Origin: an uncultured Chitinophaga sp.
GTDB taxonomy: Bacteria > Bacteroidota > Bacteroidia > Chitinophagales > Chitinophagaceae
Length of the DNA: 64,000 nucleotides
Reading direction: 5' to 3'
Assembly: GCF_902168175.1 (NCBI RefSeq)
Contig: NZ_CABHOU010000073.1
Coordinates: 23,067 to 87,066 of the forward strand
Shown: in pieces, positions 35,740 through 45,169 of the stretch
Numbering within the stretch: the stretch's first letter is position 1
How the letters are laid out: every line of letters starts with the position of its first letter
The notes under the pieces: generated by a model
Databases searched by the model: none
Told to the model about the DNA's origin: nothing
The model's input: the letters and a program-made list of their open reading frames with translations, nothing else
Program-made: the position numbers and the translations under genes

Positions 35740-35812
35740 CCGGACAATCTTTTTTGAAAAAACCATGCAATTAGGAAGGCTGTCCGGGTGGATGGCCTTT
35801 TTTCTTTGAAAT
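35740..35812 (+). terminator. Terminator-like hairpins upstream of rpsF
   Basis: CCGGACA (35740-35746) pairs with TGTCCGG (35781-35787). An alternative short AAGGC/GCCTT stem overlaps it and is followed by TTTTTTCTTT. It would stop any plus-strand transcript coming from the repeat island before the rpsF promoter. Confidence 0.45.
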
Positions 35813-35828
35813 ACAAGGCAGACAAGGC

Positions 35829-35857
35829 TTGGAATTGAGAAAATACCCCTATCTTTG
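35829..35857 (+). promoter_or_regulatory. Promoter of the rpsF-rpsR-rplI operon
   Basis: TTG at 35829-35831 and TATCTTTG at 35850-35857 are separated by 18 nt, which fits the Bacteroidota TTG / TAnnTTTG pattern. The predicted start of transcription is some 40 nt before the rpsF ATG. Confidence 0.75.
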
Positions 35858-35904
35858 CACTCCAATTTTAATTTTTTTATCATTTACAAACAAATCAGGG
35901 AATT

Positions 35905-36258
35905 ATGTCAAACTACGAATTGATGGTGATTTTTACCCCTGTGCTGTCTGAAGAAGATGCAAAATCCATTCAGAAGAAATTTGCTGACGTTATCAGAGAT
36001 AACGGCGGTGTGATTGGGCACGAAAATCCCTGGGGATTAAAATCACTGGCGTATCCGATCCAGAAGAAAACCACGGGCATGTACCTGGTTCTGGAGTTCA
36101 CTGCGCCATCCGACCTCAATGAGAAGCTGAAGATCCAGCTTAATCGCGATGAAAATGTATTGCGTTACATGGTTACTAAACTTGACAAGCACGCAGTAGC
36201 GTACAATGCAAGGAAAAAAGGTAGCCTGAATGCTGAATCAAAAACCGTTGAAGCTTAA
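35905..36258 (+). CDS. rpsF: 30S ribosomal protein S6
   Basis: A 117-residue ribosomal protein that binds the central domain of 16S rRNA together with S18. It opens NYELMVIFTPVLSEEDA and contains NPWGLKSLAYPIQKKTTGMY, both typical of S6. Length is normal. A modest AGGGA sequence precedes the ATG. It is followed 5 nt later by rpsR, its binding partner, in the conserved order rpsF-rpsR-rplI; no ssb or priB gene is inserted. Confidence 0.97.
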   Translation: MSNYELMVIFTPVLSEEDAKSIQKKFADVIRDNGGVIGHENPWGLKSLAYPIQKKTTGMYLVLEFTAPSDLNEKLKIQLNRDENVLRYMVTKLDKHAVAYNARKKGSLNAESKTVEA

Positions 36259-36263
36259 AAGTT

Positions 36264-36530
36264 ATGGCAGTTAAACAAGAAATTAAGTACTTAACGGCTG
36301 TTAAGACTGAGAAACGCCAGAAGAAATACTGCCGTTTCAAGAAACTGGGCATCAAGTATATCGATTACAAAGATGCTGAGTTCCTTAAGAAGTTCCTGAA
36401 CGACCAGGGTAAGATGTTGCCCCGCCGTATCACCGGTAACTCTCTGAAATTCCAGAGAAAAGTAGCCGAGGCTATTAAAAAAGCCCGTCAAATGGCTCTG
36501 TTGCCTTATGTTACTGACCTTTTAAAGTAA
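36264..36530 (+). CDS. rpsR: 30S ribosomal protein S18
   Basis: An 88-residue basic protein of the small subunit. The hallmark parts are KKYCRFKKLGIKYIDYKD, LKKFLNDQGKMLPRRITG and QRKVAEAIKKARQMALLPY. S18 forms a dimer with S6 on the platform of the 30S subunit. Only one cysteine remains near the N-terminus (YCRF), so this looks like a zinc-independent form (inference). It lies between rpsF and rplI with 5- and 7-nt gaps. Confidence 0.97.
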   Translation: MAVKQEIKYLTAVKTEKRQKKYCRFKKLGIKYIDYKDAEFLKKFLNDQGKMLPRRITGNSLKFQRKVAEAIKKARQMALLPYVTDLLK

Positions 36531-36537
36531 GAAAGTT

Positions 36538-36984
36538 ATGCAAGTTATCTTAATACAAGACGTTGATAATCTGGGCCAGAAGAATGAGCTGGTAGCCGTA
36601 AAAAATGGTTACGCCAGGAACTTCCTGATCCCTCAGAAATTTGCCGTAGAAGCCAGCCCTTCTAACCTGAAGCAACTGGACGAGCGCGTGAAAGTACAGA
36701 AAGTGAAGGAAGAGAAAATGCTTGCCGAAATCGCGAAAGTGGTTGAGGTACTGAAAGCTTCTCCTGTTAAAATCGGTGCTAAAACCGGTACTTCCGGTAA
36801 AATTTTCGGTAGCGTAACTGGCGTTCAGATCGCCCGCGCTATCAAAGAACAGAAAGGTTATGAGATCGACCGTCGTCGTATCCACATCCTGGATGATGTT
36901 AAAGAACTGGGTACTTACAAAGCGAAACTTGATTTCGGTAAAGGCAACGAAGCTGAACTGGAATTTGAAGTAGTGGCTGAGTAG
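36538..36984 (+). CDS. rplI: 50S ribosomal protein L9
   Basis: A 148-residue protein of the large subunit. The N-terminal domain has QVILIQDVDNLGQKNELVAV followed by the signature NGYARNFLIPQKFA. A long connecting helix (about residues 45-75) leads to the C-terminal domain with KIFGSVTGVQIA. Length and layout are normal for L9, which sits at the base of the L1 stalk. It is the last gene of its operon; a terminator follows within 30 nt. Confidence 0.97.
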   Translation: MQVILIQDVDNLGQKNELVAVKNGYARNFLIPQKFAVEASPSNLKQLDERVKVQKVKEEKMLAEIAKVVEVLKASPVKIGAKTGTSGKIFGSVTGVQIARAIKEQKGYEIDRRRIHILDDVKELGTYKAKLDFGKGNEAELEFEVVAE

Positions 36985-37009
36985 TTCACTCCATAAAACA
37001 TTACGTTTA

Positions 37010-37042
37010 AACAGGCTGCCCTCACCGGCGGCCTGTTTTTTT
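37010..37042 (+). terminator. Terminator after rplI
   Basis: Eleven-pair stem AACAGGCTGCC/GGCGGCCTGTT (one T-G pair) with a 6-nt loop, running into seven T. Confidence 0.9.
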
Positions 37043-37103
37043 ATGCCTACCTGAACTATTAGCATGCGCTGCCTGTTATACAAACACTAAAATCAGCATT
37101 GCT

Positions 37104-37508
37104 ATGTTAAAATGTATTCCCCTCCTTTTGCTACTGGCCTTTTCGCCATTAATCTCCTCCGCCCAGGTTACACTGGATAAAGCCAAAAGCGCTGCACAAG
37201 CCGGCGGTATCGACGTAAACAGTGCGGCCAATGCCATACTCGGAAAACTAACACCGGCGCTGGGCCTCTCCGCCGCGCAAAAGCCGAACGTACTTACCGC
37301 GGTTACCGGTTTCCTGAAAGATAAATCGGGGATTATGGGATTGCTTAATACAGACAAAGCGGCCTATACTTCTAAACTTACCGGCTTACAAAACGGACTT
37401 TTCGGTAAACTGAAAGGGATATTGTCCCTGGCGCAGTACACGAAATTCCTGGGCCTTAAACCTAAGGCGGCGGATGCGGCGAATGTGCTTACGCAGTTAT
37501 TTTATTAA
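37104..37508 (+). CDS. Small secreted protein of unknown function
   Basis: A 134-residue protein with a clear Sec signal peptide (residues 1-20, cleavage after ISSA). The mature part is alanine/leucine-rich and probably all helical: two similar helical stretches (AANAILGKLTPALGL and NGLFGKLKGILSLAQYTKFL). I do not recognise a named family with confidence. The late LSLAQYTKFLGLKPK recalls envelope-stress proteins of the Spy/LTXXQ kind only loosely. It has its own terminator, shared with the convergent MutS-like gene. Confidence 0.75.
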   Translation: MLKCIPLLLLLAFSPLISSAQVTLDKAKSAAQAGGIDVNSAANAILGKLTPALGLSAAQKPNVLTAVTGFLKDKSGIMGLLNTDKAAYTSKLTGLQNGLFGKLKGILSLAQYTKFLGLKPKAADAANVLTQLFY

Positions 37509-37513
37509 ATACG

Positions 37514-37541
37514 AAAACGCCTCCTGTACGGGAGGCGTTTT
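37514..37541. terminator. Bidirectional terminator
   Basis: Perfect 11-bp stem AAAACGCCTCC/GGAGGCGTTTT with a 6-nt loop, flanked by T-rich sequence. It lies between the small secreted protein gene and the convergent MutS-like gene. Confidence 0.92.
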
Positions 37542-37546
37542 CTTTA

Positions 37547-38845
37547 TTACTTCAGCAACTCTTCGAGTCCTTCTTTCCTTAACGTATACAACCCTATCCG
37601 GTCGCGGGCCACACCTTCTTTTAGTTTGTAAGTACAGATAATTTCTTCGCCCTCGTGTAACACCTCGAGGTAGCGGCGCTGCACGTGCTGCATATGCGGC
37701 AGTTCGTCCAGGATGGCGGCGAGATGTGAGGTGAACACAAAAAATCCGTTACGGCGTTTGGCCATACCGTTTAATACAATGCTCAGGCAGGCTGCGGCAT
37801 CTTCTGTATTGGTGCCGGAAAACAATTCGTCGAATACAGCGAATACTTTTCTGCCTTCATTTACTTTTTCTACTGCCAGTTTCACTCTTTTGATCTCACT
37901 CATAAAATGGCTGTAACCGCGCTGCAGGTCGTCGGTTTTATTGATGGCGATCACAATATCGGCGAATAAAGGGATACGCGCTGCTGCTGCCGGAACACCT
38001 ATGCCCAGGTGAGCGAAATACACCGACAGGCAAATAGCGCGGATGAGGGTCGACTTACCGGTCATGTTAGCGCCGGTGAGGAACAGGCAGTGCGCTTCGT
38101 TAAAATCTATATCATTGGGAATGGCATGTCTTACCTGCAAATGGTAAAGGCCTTTCAGCTCAAACTTATCTTCGGTAATTTCCGGGAACACTAAATTATA
38201 ACGATGACTGAACTTTGCCAGCGAACATAAAGCATCGAGTTCGTACAGTATTTCCAGGAACTCAGATACCTGTTTTTTGTAGGTTGCCCGAAACGCATGG
38301 TCGAACACGAACATGGAGGTTTCACTCACTTCATCGTCCAGCTTCAGACTTTGCAGGCCGAACATATTGATGGTATCGTCCATCTGGTCCAACAGCCTTT
38401 TTAAAACATCGGGCACTTCTGGTTTTATTACAGTTGTGAGGAACTGCTGTAGCGAGAACATGAAGTAGGCAGCACGTTTGGCGGAACTGGTAATATAGAA
38501 GTAATTGCTTTTATCGGTGAGTTGCCGGCTCACGATCTGCATAGTGCGTTTTACTTTGTTATGAACGTTCACCGGTACGATGTTCGACTCGAGGTATCGT
38601 TCGAGGTAATACATATCGTCGTTGGCTACGGGCAGGTTAAACTGCTGTATGTTAGCCTGCAGATAACGGATGGCCTCTTGTGTTTTAAGCAAGGTTTCGC
38701 GGTCGCTGATGGGTTGTTTGAGGCGGGCTTTAAGTCGCTCCATACCATTATCAGTGCGGGTATGATCTATCAGTTTAAATAATGCGCGGTCGGGATGCAG
38801 CTGATCGAAGATACCGAGGTCGCCCAGACTTTGTAAATCGAGCAT
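37547..38845 (-). CDS. MutS-related ATPase (DNA mismatch repair fold)
   Basis: A 432-residue protein with the core and ATPase domains of the MutS family but no N-terminal mismatch-recognition domain. The early DRALFKLIDHTRTDNGMERL matches the MutS core (domain III). The ATPase has Walker A TGANMTGKST, a Walker B-like VFAVFDELFSGTNTEDA and the HFMSEIKRVK motif. No C-terminal Smr nuclease is present, so it is not MutS2. Related small MutS-like proteins occur in Bacteroidota with unknown function, and DNA-structure binding is only inferred. Confidence 0.88.
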   Translation of the reverse strand: MLDLQSLGDLGIFDQLHPDRALFKLIDHTRTDNGMERLKARLKQPISDRETLLKTQEAIRYLQANIQQFNLPVANDDMYYLERYLESNIVPVNVHNKVKRTMQIVSRQLTDKSNYFYITSSAKRAAYFMFSLQQFLTTVIKPEVPDVLKRLLDQMDDTINMFGLQSLKLDDEVSETSMFVFDHAFRATYKKQVSEFLEILYELDALCSLAKFSHRYNLVFPEITEDKFELKGLYHLQVRHAIPNDIDFNEAHCLFLTGANMTGKSTLIRAICLSVYFAHLGIGVPAAAARIPLFADIVIAINKTDDLQRGYSHFMSEIKRVKLAVEKVNEGRKVFAVFDELFSGTNTEDAAACLSIVLNGMAKRRNGFFVFTSHLAAILDELPHMQHVQRRYLEVLHEGEEIICTYKLKEGVARDRIGLYTLRKEGLEELLK

Positions 38846-38866
38846 AATAAAATTATGATTTATAGC

Positions 38867-40147
38867 CTATTCGTAGCGCAGCGCTACAATCGGGTCGAGG
38901 CGGGATGCCTTTATAGCCGGATATAAACCGGAAATGAGGCCAACGGAAGCGCACAATAAAATCCCAAGGCTTATCCATAACCAGGGAACGATAAAGGCCG
39001 TTTTGAGCAGCAACGACATAACGTTACCAACGGTCATACCCAGCAACACGCCCAGTATGCCGCCCATTACGCTGATCAATATGGCTTCCAGCAAAAATTG
39101 CATGCGGATGGCGGAGGCGGTTGCCCCTAAAGCTTTGTTTACCCCTATTTCACGGGTGCGTTCGGCAACCGATACCAGCATAATATTCATTAATCCAATA
39201 GCAGAACCAAACAAGGTGATAAAACCAATGAGGATGGCAGCATAGGTAACCATACCCAAACTTCGGAACAGCACTTCAGCCACGCTGTCGCTCTTGGCGA
39301 TGTAGAAGTTATTCTCTTCATCAAGCGCCAGTTTACGGATGATGCGCATTGTGCCGGTGGCTTCGCCAATAGCCACATCCATCTGTTTGATGTCATTTAC
39401 ATTTACGCCAATGTTATAAGAAGCGTTAGGCCGTATAAACACGCGGCGGGTGTTACTCACCGTGGTAAGCACCACGTTATCTGCACTCATAAAACCACTG
39501 TTACCCTTCGACTTCAGTACACCTATCACCCTGTACCGCACATTGCCCACGCGAATGCTGCTACCGTCCACATTCTTCAGGTCCTCCCCGAACAACTTCT
39601 TCGCCACGTCCACCCCCAATACAGCCACGTTACGGCCCGACTCTACATCGAGTGAGTTAAAGTCGCGGCCCTGCTGCAGATCGTAGCCTGAGAACCGGAG
39701 ATAGTTTTCATCACCGCCAATTACCTGTACGTTCGGGTTCGTTTTTTTATCACCATTATACACCGTAATACCTCCACCCGCGCGGAACGATACTGTTACC
39801 ATCGACGGGAAGGCGAAACGGTTCTTAAAGGCCATCGCCTCTTCGAATTTGATGATCTTGTTCCTGTTAGATACTTTTACCTTGCGCCGGGTGGTCGTAT
39901 TACCCTTGGTGGCTCCGCCCCCGCCGCCGCCTACACGGATAATCATTTCGCGGTTACGGATGGTAAACCCGTTGGCGCCCATACTGGCAAAACTGCTGTA
40001 GATACCCGATTTGATACTTTCAATGGCCGTAAAGATGCCCACCAGCGCCATAATACCCAGGGCTATAATAGCCACAGTAAGGAATGTACGCAGGCGGTTG
40101 CCCAATACAGAACGGAGTGCGAGAAAGAAAGTATCGAAGAATTTCAT
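38867..40147 (-). CDS. ABC transporter permease, MacB/FtsX type
   Basis: A 426-residue membrane protein with the MacB plan: one N-terminal membrane segment (about residues 18-40), a large periplasmic domain (to about 290) and three C-terminal segments. The FtsX-like part includes VSVAERTREIGVNKALGA and the ending SRLDPIVALRYE, both diagnostic. A glycine-rich loop (GGGGGGATKG) is in the periplasmic part. Such permeases work with an ATPase of the MacB/LolD type in mechanotransmission or lipoprotein/peptide export. No ATPase or membrane-fusion gene is adjacent, so partner and substrate are unknown. Confidence 0.9.
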   Translation of the reverse strand: MKFFDTFFLALRSVLGNRLRTFLTVAIIALGIMALVGIFTAIESIKSGIYSSFASMGANGFTIRNREMIIRVGGGGGGATKGNTTTRRKVKVSNRNKIIKFEEAMAFKNRFAFPSMVTVSFRAGGGITVYNGDKKTNPNVQVIGGDENYLRFSGYDLQQGRDFNSLDVESGRNVAVLGVDVAKKLFGEDLKNVDGSSIRVGNVRYRVIGVLKSKGNSGFMSADNVVLTTVSNTRRVFIRPNASYNIGVNVNDIKQMDVAIGEATGTMRIIRKLALDEENNFYIAKSDSVAEVLFRSLGMVTYAAILIGFITLFGSAIGLMNIMLVSVAERTREIGVNKALGATASAIRMQFLLEAILISVMGGILGVLLGMTVGNVMSLLLKTAFIVPWLWISLGILLCASVGLISGLYPAIKASRLDPIVALRYE

Positions 40148-40228
40148 AAAAACCGGGTTACCCTAAAGTTAAGATAAATCGCTTATGTAACCGGCGCATA
40201 AATATATGAGAGGTAGCCGGTTTAAAGA

Positions 40229-40260
40229 AAAAGGGAGGAATGCAGTGCATCCCTCCCTTT
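40229..40260 (-). terminator. Terminator of the nuo operon
   Basis: Stem AAGGGAGG/CCTCCCTT with inner ATGCA/TGCAT pairing. On the minus strand it is followed by TTTTTCTTT. It lies about 22 nt after the nuoN stop. Confidence 0.88.
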
Positions 40261-40281
40261 AAATATCGTTTACAAGCTGTA

Positions 40282-41655
40282 TTACAACCAGTTGAGCAGG
40301 ATGTTCGGATAAACGCCCAACACCACCACAATGATCACTGCGAATATCAGTCCGGCTTTAAAGCCAGTGCTAACGGCGGCTACCTGCGGAGTACCTGGTT
40401 TGAAGTACATGGCCATAATTACGCGGAAGTAATAGTAAACACTGATAGCAGCGCAAAGTACGGCCAGTATTACGAGCCACAGCAAACCGCCCTGCTGCAC
40501 GGCTGCTGCCAGTACAAAGTACTTGGCGAAGAAACCGGCTGTAAGCGGGATACCTGCCAGAGAGAGTAAAAATACGGTGGTAACGAAGGCCAGCAGCGGT
40601 TCAGATTTAGCCAGGCCGTTAAAACCATCTAATGTATAATCTTCCAGTTTAAGCAGCACGGCGAAAATACCGATGCTCGCCACACTGTAAGCAGCTGCGT
40701 ACAGGATAATACCCTGAGTGGCAGTAGCATTTAAAGCGATGATGGCGAACAGCATAAAACCTGCCTGCGCAATACTGGAATAGGCCAGCATACGTTTTAC
40801 ACTCTGCTGGAATACGGCGGTAATGTTACCGATAAGCAGGGTAAGGGCGGTGATGATAGCGATAATAAGTATCCAGTGCTGGCTGAGTGCGCCAGTGGAG
40901 AATGCGTTGTGGAAGAGGCGTGCAAAGGCGATGAAGCTACCAGCCTTAACCACCGTGGCCATAAAAGCGGTGAATACGGTAGGAGAACCATCGTACACGT
41001 CGGGCGTCCAGAAGTGGAAAGGAGCAGCGGATACCTTGAATGAAAGCGCGAAGGCCATCATCAGTATGCCACAAAGTGTGAGCGGATGCAGTTCACCGGT
41101 ACCCAGGCCTATTTCGGTAATGTTGAAAGTACCGGATGCCCCGTAGATCAGCGCAATACCCATCAACAAAATACCTGTAGAGAAAGAGCCCATCAGGAAA
41201 TACTTGAGGGCAGCTTCGTTACTCTTCTGGTTCCTTTTATCGGCGCCCGCGAGAATGTACTGCGGGATAGAGATAATTTCTATAGCGAGGAACAGTATCA
41301 GCAAATTACTGAAAGAGGATGCCAGCGTAATACCTGCAAGGATAAAGAATATCAGCGCAAAGTAATCGGCCACATGCTCTCCCACTTTTGCAAACGAACT
41401 GCCGCATAATATGAAATAAACAAGGGTGGCGCCAATGGCTACTGCGTTAAAGAGTACCGAAAACCGGCTTACCTCTATCATGTTGTACAGCGTAGTGCTG
41501 CCTGTTTCGGTAAGACGAAGGTCCAGCAGGTTAGCTGCAAAAGCGATAATAGCTCCTGCGATGGCGAAATATTTAATGCTTTGCTTGTTCTTCACGAATA
41601 ACCCGACAAACATCAGGAAAACACCAAACAGAGCAGAAGAGATTAATGCGTTCAT
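40282..41655 (-). CDS. nuoN: NADH-quinone oxidoreductase subunit N
   Basis: A 457-residue polytopic membrane protein of the proton-pumping arm of complex I, homologous to Mrp antiporters. The core segment has SFSTGILLMGIALIYGASGT and FKVSAAPFHFWTPDVYDGSP, where the conserved lysine and the FHFWTPDVY motif are typical. About fourteen hydrophobic stretches are present. It is the last gene of the nuoA-N operon and is followed by a terminator. Confidence 0.96.
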   Translation of the reverse strand: MNALISSALFGVFLMFVGLFVKNKQSIKYFAIAGAIIAFAANLLDLRLTETGSTTLYNMIEVSRFSVLFNAVAIGATLVYFILCGSSFAKVGEHVADYFALIFFILAGITLASSFSNLLILFLAIEIISIPQYILAGADKRNQKSNEAALKYFLMGSFSTGILLMGIALIYGASGTFNITEIGLGTGELHPLTLCGILMMAFALSFKVSAAPFHFWTPDVYDGSPTVFTAFMATVVKAGSFIAFARLFHNAFSTGALSQHWILIIAIITALTLLIGNITAVFQQSVKRMLAYSSIAQAGFMLFAIIALNATATQGIILYAAAYSVASIGIFAVLLKLEDYTLDGFNGLAKSEPLLAFVTTVFLLSLAGIPLTAGFFAKYFVLAAAVQQGGLLWLVILAVLCAAISVYYYFRVIMAMYFKPGTPQVAAVSTGFKAGLIFAVIIVVVLGVYPNILLNWL

Positions 41656-41720
41656 ATTTTTGCGTTACAAAATCCTTTTAGTATGAATGCAGTTGAGTAA
41701 ACTGCCTCGTTTCTTCAATA

Positions 41721-43154
41721 TCAAATCACTTTATCGAGCCAGGCAGTTGTCTGCGACACCAGCTCCAGCAATGGTTTGGGATAAACACCCAGTACCAGTA
41801 TAATCGCCACGATGATGCTCAGCGAAATAGTTTCACCGGTTTTCAGATCAGTGATGGTGCTGGTAAGACTATTCGCCTCACCGAAAATCACTTTCTGGAT
41901 CATGTTAAGCGTGTATACGGCAGAAAGGATGATACCCAGTCCGGCGATAGCTGCAAACCACACATTATACTCGAACAAACCGGCGAACATCAGGAACTCG
42001 CCAATAAACCCGTTGGTTAAAGGCAGTGCGATGTTGGCCAGGCTGATGATTACCAGGAAAGTAGCCAGGCGTGGCGCATACGTTGCGATACCGCCCATTT
42101 CGTTCAGGTTTTTGATATTCAGCCTTTGCTGAATGATCTCTACGATGATCCACAACCCTATGATGTTGATACCGTGGTTGAACATTTGTACCTGTAAACC
42201 CTGCAGGCTTTCTTCGTTGTTAGCGAATATAGAAGCGGCCATTAAGCCGATGTGCGCGATAGACGAGTAAGCGATCAGCTTCTTGATATCCTGCTGCAGC
42301 ATGGCGATGCAGGAAGCGTAGATGATACCGATGATAGAAAGCACCATTACCACTTCTGACCACATGTAAGCGCCCTGTGGCAATACCGGCAACAGCCAGC
42401 GTACTACACCAAAGAGGCCCATCTTCACCATTATACCCGAAAGCACCATGGTTACAGGAGTAGGTGATTGCTCGTAAGTATCCGGCTGCCAGGTATGGAA
42501 CGGGAACACCGGCATCTTAATCGCAAATGCCACAAAGAAGAGCCAGAACAACCAGCTTTGTTCACCCTGCGGAAGGGTGAGCGAAGTAAACACGCTCCAG
42601 CTGAAGGAATGTGTTTGGTTATAGATGTAAATCAGTCCCACCAGCATTAGCAGGGAACCGAGGAAAGTATACACAAAGAATTTGAACGTAACTGCAATAC
42701 GTTTCTCACCACCCCACATAGAGCAGAGGAAGTATACAGGAATAAGCGCCAACTCCCAGAATACGTAGAACAGCAGGGCATCATAAGCAGTAAATACGCC
42801 CATCAAACCTGCCTGCGACAGCAGCATTAAGCCGTAAAAGCTGTTTTGCTGTTCATACTGGCGGGTGTAAATAGTAATAAAAATGAGGGGGAAAGAGATA
42901 GCGGTGAGCAGGCACAACATGAGGCCCATACCATCCAACCCAACATTGAACTGGCTACCCAGTTGCGGTATCCATTCAGCGGTGAACTGAAGGCTTTCGG
43001 CCCCCTGCGACCGGAACTGCAACCATGCGCCGATGCCTACTGCAAGTGTTGCAATAGAGGCAATCAAACTCAGCACCCTGGCGCCTGCGCCTTTCAGACC
43101 GAATGCTATCAGGCCTGCTACCAAGGGGATCAATATTAGTAATACTGTCAACAT
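41721..43154 (-). CDS. nuoM: NADH-quinone oxidoreductase subunit M
   Basis: A 477-residue antiporter-like subunit of complex I. It contains LFYVFWELALIPVYFL, with the conserved glutamate, and FAIKMPVFPFHTWQPDTYEQ, with the conserved lysine and HTWLPDA-like motif. Around fourteen membrane segments are predicted. It lies 35 nt after nuoL and 65 nt before nuoN on the same strand. Proton pumping is known for the family. Confidence 0.96.
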   Translation of the reverse strand: MLTVLLILIPLVAGLIAFGLKGAGARVLSLIASIATLAVGIGAWLQFRSQGAESLQFTAEWIPQLGSQFNVGLDGMGLMLCLLTAISFPLIFITIYTRQYEQQNSFYGLMLLSQAGLMGVFTAYDALLFYVFWELALIPVYFLCSMWGGEKRIAVTFKFFVYTFLGSLLMLVGLIYIYNQTHSFSWSVFTSLTLPQGEQSWLFWLFFVAFAIKMPVFPFHTWQPDTYEQSPTPVTMVLSGIMVKMGLFGVVRWLLPVLPQGAYMWSEVVMVLSIIGIIYASCIAMLQQDIKKLIAYSSIAHIGLMAASIFANNEESLQGLQVQMFNHGINIIGLWIIVEIIQQRLNIKNLNEMGGIATYAPRLATFLVIISLANIALPLTNGFIGEFLMFAGLFEYNVWFAAIAGLGIILSAVYTLNMIQKVIFGEANSLTSTITDLKTGETISLSIIVAIILVLGVYPKPLLELVSQTTAWLDKVI

Positions 43155-43189
43155 AATTTATCTTACGCTTGTAAATCCGCTACCAACTT

Positions 43190-45088
43190 TTATAAAAACA
43201 AACTGATCACCAATAATATGATCATACCTAATACCATGGCAAAAATGTAGAAGCCCACAAGACCATTCTGTAACAACCTTGCCTGGCGGCTTCCCCACTT
43301 AACGCTTCTACCTACGCCATTTACCAGTCCATCAATACCCGAACGTTCAATTACATCCTGGAAGAAGCCGGAAAGGGCGATCAGTGGTTTCACGATAATG
43401 GCATCATAAATTTCATCTACATACCATTTGTTCTCCAGCACCTTCGCCAATCCAGTATTTTCTTTACCATCGTTCTGGTAATTAATGAATTTGCTGCGGG
43501 CGAAAAGGATTACCACGATCACCAGGCCAGAGCTGATACCCATCAGTATCCATTCCATGGAATGACTGAGGTGTTCGGCATGGTCGCCAAGGTGTGCATG
43601 TGCAAATATCGGTGCCAGGTATCCTTCCAGGAGGTTAGGAAGACCAAATGCCGGGGGCAGGCCTACATAACCGCCAATTACGGACAACACGGCCAGTACG
43701 ATCAGCGGGAAAGTAATAGCTGCGGGACTTTCGTGCAGGTGGTGTTCCTGTTCGTGTGTACCGCGGAACTGTCCGCAGAAGGTAATGTAATACAGGCGGA
43801 ACATATAGAAGGCAGTCATTAACGCACCTACCAGGGCAAGCGCATAAATAACCTTATTGCTAACAAATGCGTGCGCTAATATTTCATCTTTAGAAAAGAA
43901 GCCCGATAAACCGGGTATACCAGCAATGGCCAAACAGCCAATCAGGAAAGTAATGTTGGTGATGGGCATCCACTTTTTGAGGTTACCCATTTTACGGATG
44001 TCCTGCTCGCCGCCCATAGCGTGAATAACGCTACCAGAACCAAGGAACAGCAGGGCTTTAAAGAAAGCGTGCGTCATTACATGGAAAACAGCCGCAGTAT
44101 AAGCACCAACGCCCAGGGCGATGAACATATAACCCAACTGGCTCACTGTAGAATAGGCCAGTACTTTCTTTATATCGTTTTGTTTAAGCGCGATGGAAGC
44201 CGCCAGCAAAGCGGTAACCAAACCCACGATCGCTACAACGGCCTGTACACATGGAGAGAGAGAATAAATCACGTTGCTGCGCGCCACCATATAAATACCT
44301 GCGGTAACCATGGTTGCAGCGTGGATGAGGGCCGATACAGGGGTAGGACCCGCCATTGCATCGGGCAGCCAGGTATACAAAGGCACCTGCGCCGATTTAC
44401 CCATAGCACCTACGAAAAGCAGGGCAGCTATGGCCATCAGTATACCGCTATTTAATCCCAGTGCAGCAGCTTTTTCAAATACTTCAGGGAAAGTAACCGT
44501 TCCAAAATGCGTGATCATTAAGAAGATACCGAGTAAAAAGCCGAGGTCACCGATACGGTTCATCACGAAAGCTTTTTTAGCGGCTTTATTGTAGCTGGTG
44601 TTTTTAAACCAGAAACCAATCAACAGGTACGAACACAAACCTACACCTTCCCAGCCGATGAACATCATCACGTAGTTGGCGCCCAGCACCAGCAACAGCA
44701 TGGAGAATACGAAGAGGTTGAGGTAAGCGAAGTAACGGGCAAAACCTTCGTTACTCTCCTCGTGCATGTAAGAAGTAGAATAAATGTGGATGAGCGAACC
44801 TACGCCGGTAATGATCAGCAGGAACAAAGCGCTCAGCTGGTCTACCTGGAAAGCGAACGGAATGCTCAGGCTACCCACAGTGATAAAGTCGAACAGGGGA
44901 ACTACCTGTGCGGTAAAGCCAGGCGTTTTCACCTCGAGGAATATGAGCAGGCTGATCACAAAACCGGCGATAATAGTGCCGCTACCAATAATGCCTACCA
45001 ACGATTTGGATAAACTTTTCCTTCCCAATCCATTGATCAGAAAACCTAACAGTGGCAGAAAAGGAACCAGCCAAACAAGATGTATCAT
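43190..45088 (-). CDS. nuoL: NADH-quinone oxidoreductase subunit L
   Basis: A 632-residue subunit, the most distal of the membrane arm. The antiporter core shows FIGWEGVGLCSYLLIGFW, GKSAQVPLYTWLPDAMAGPT and HAATMVTAGIYMV. The C-terminal part is expected to hold the long lateral helix that lies along NuoM and NuoN. It is at the longer end of the normal range. It is placed between nuoK and nuoM as in the usual operon. Confidence 0.97.
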   Translation of the reverse strand: MIHLVWLVPFLPLLGFLINGLGRKSLSKSLVGIIGSGTIIAGFVISLLIFLEVKTPGFTAQVVPLFDFITVGSLSIPFAFQVDQLSALFLLIITGVGSLIHIYSTSYMHEESNEGFARYFAYLNLFVFSMLLLVLGANYVMMFIGWEGVGLCSYLLIGFWFKNTSYNKAAKKAFVMNRIGDLGFLLGIFLMITHFGTVTFPEVFEKAAALGLNSGILMAIAALLFVGAMGKSAQVPLYTWLPDAMAGPTPVSALIHAATMVTAGIYMVARSNVIYSLSPCVQAVVAIVGLVTALLAASIALKQNDIKKVLAYSTVSQLGYMFIALGVGAYTAAVFHVMTHAFFKALLFLGSGSVIHAMGGEQDIRKMGNLKKWMPITNITFLIGCLAIAGIPGLSGFFSKDEILAHAFVSNKVIYALALVGALMTAFYMFRLYYITFCGQFRGTHEQEHHLHESPAAITFPLIVLAVLSVIGGYVGLPPAFGLPNLLEGYLAPIFAHAHLGDHAEHLSHSMEWILMGISSGLVIVVILFARSKFINYQNDGKENTGLAKVLENKWYVDEIYDAIIVKPLIALSGFFQDVIERSGIDGLVNGVGRSVKWGSRQARLLQNGLVGFYIFAMVLGMIILLVISLFL

Positions 45089-45169
45089 TTGCTCAAATAC
45101 TAATTAACGAATTACAGTAAAGGTTAAGAATTCCGCCCGGCCGAACATTCACGTACGGGCAACAGAATA

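Larger units (their letters stand above)
34909..35904. other. 1-kb non-coding region between htpG and rpsF
   Basis: There is no credible gene. A 180-codon minus-strand frame at 35154-35696 runs straight through several hairpins and has no recognisable domain. The region contains an island of inverted repeats (35009-35573), a terminator-like hairpin (35740-35812) and the rpsF promoter (35829-35857). Confidence 0.75.
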
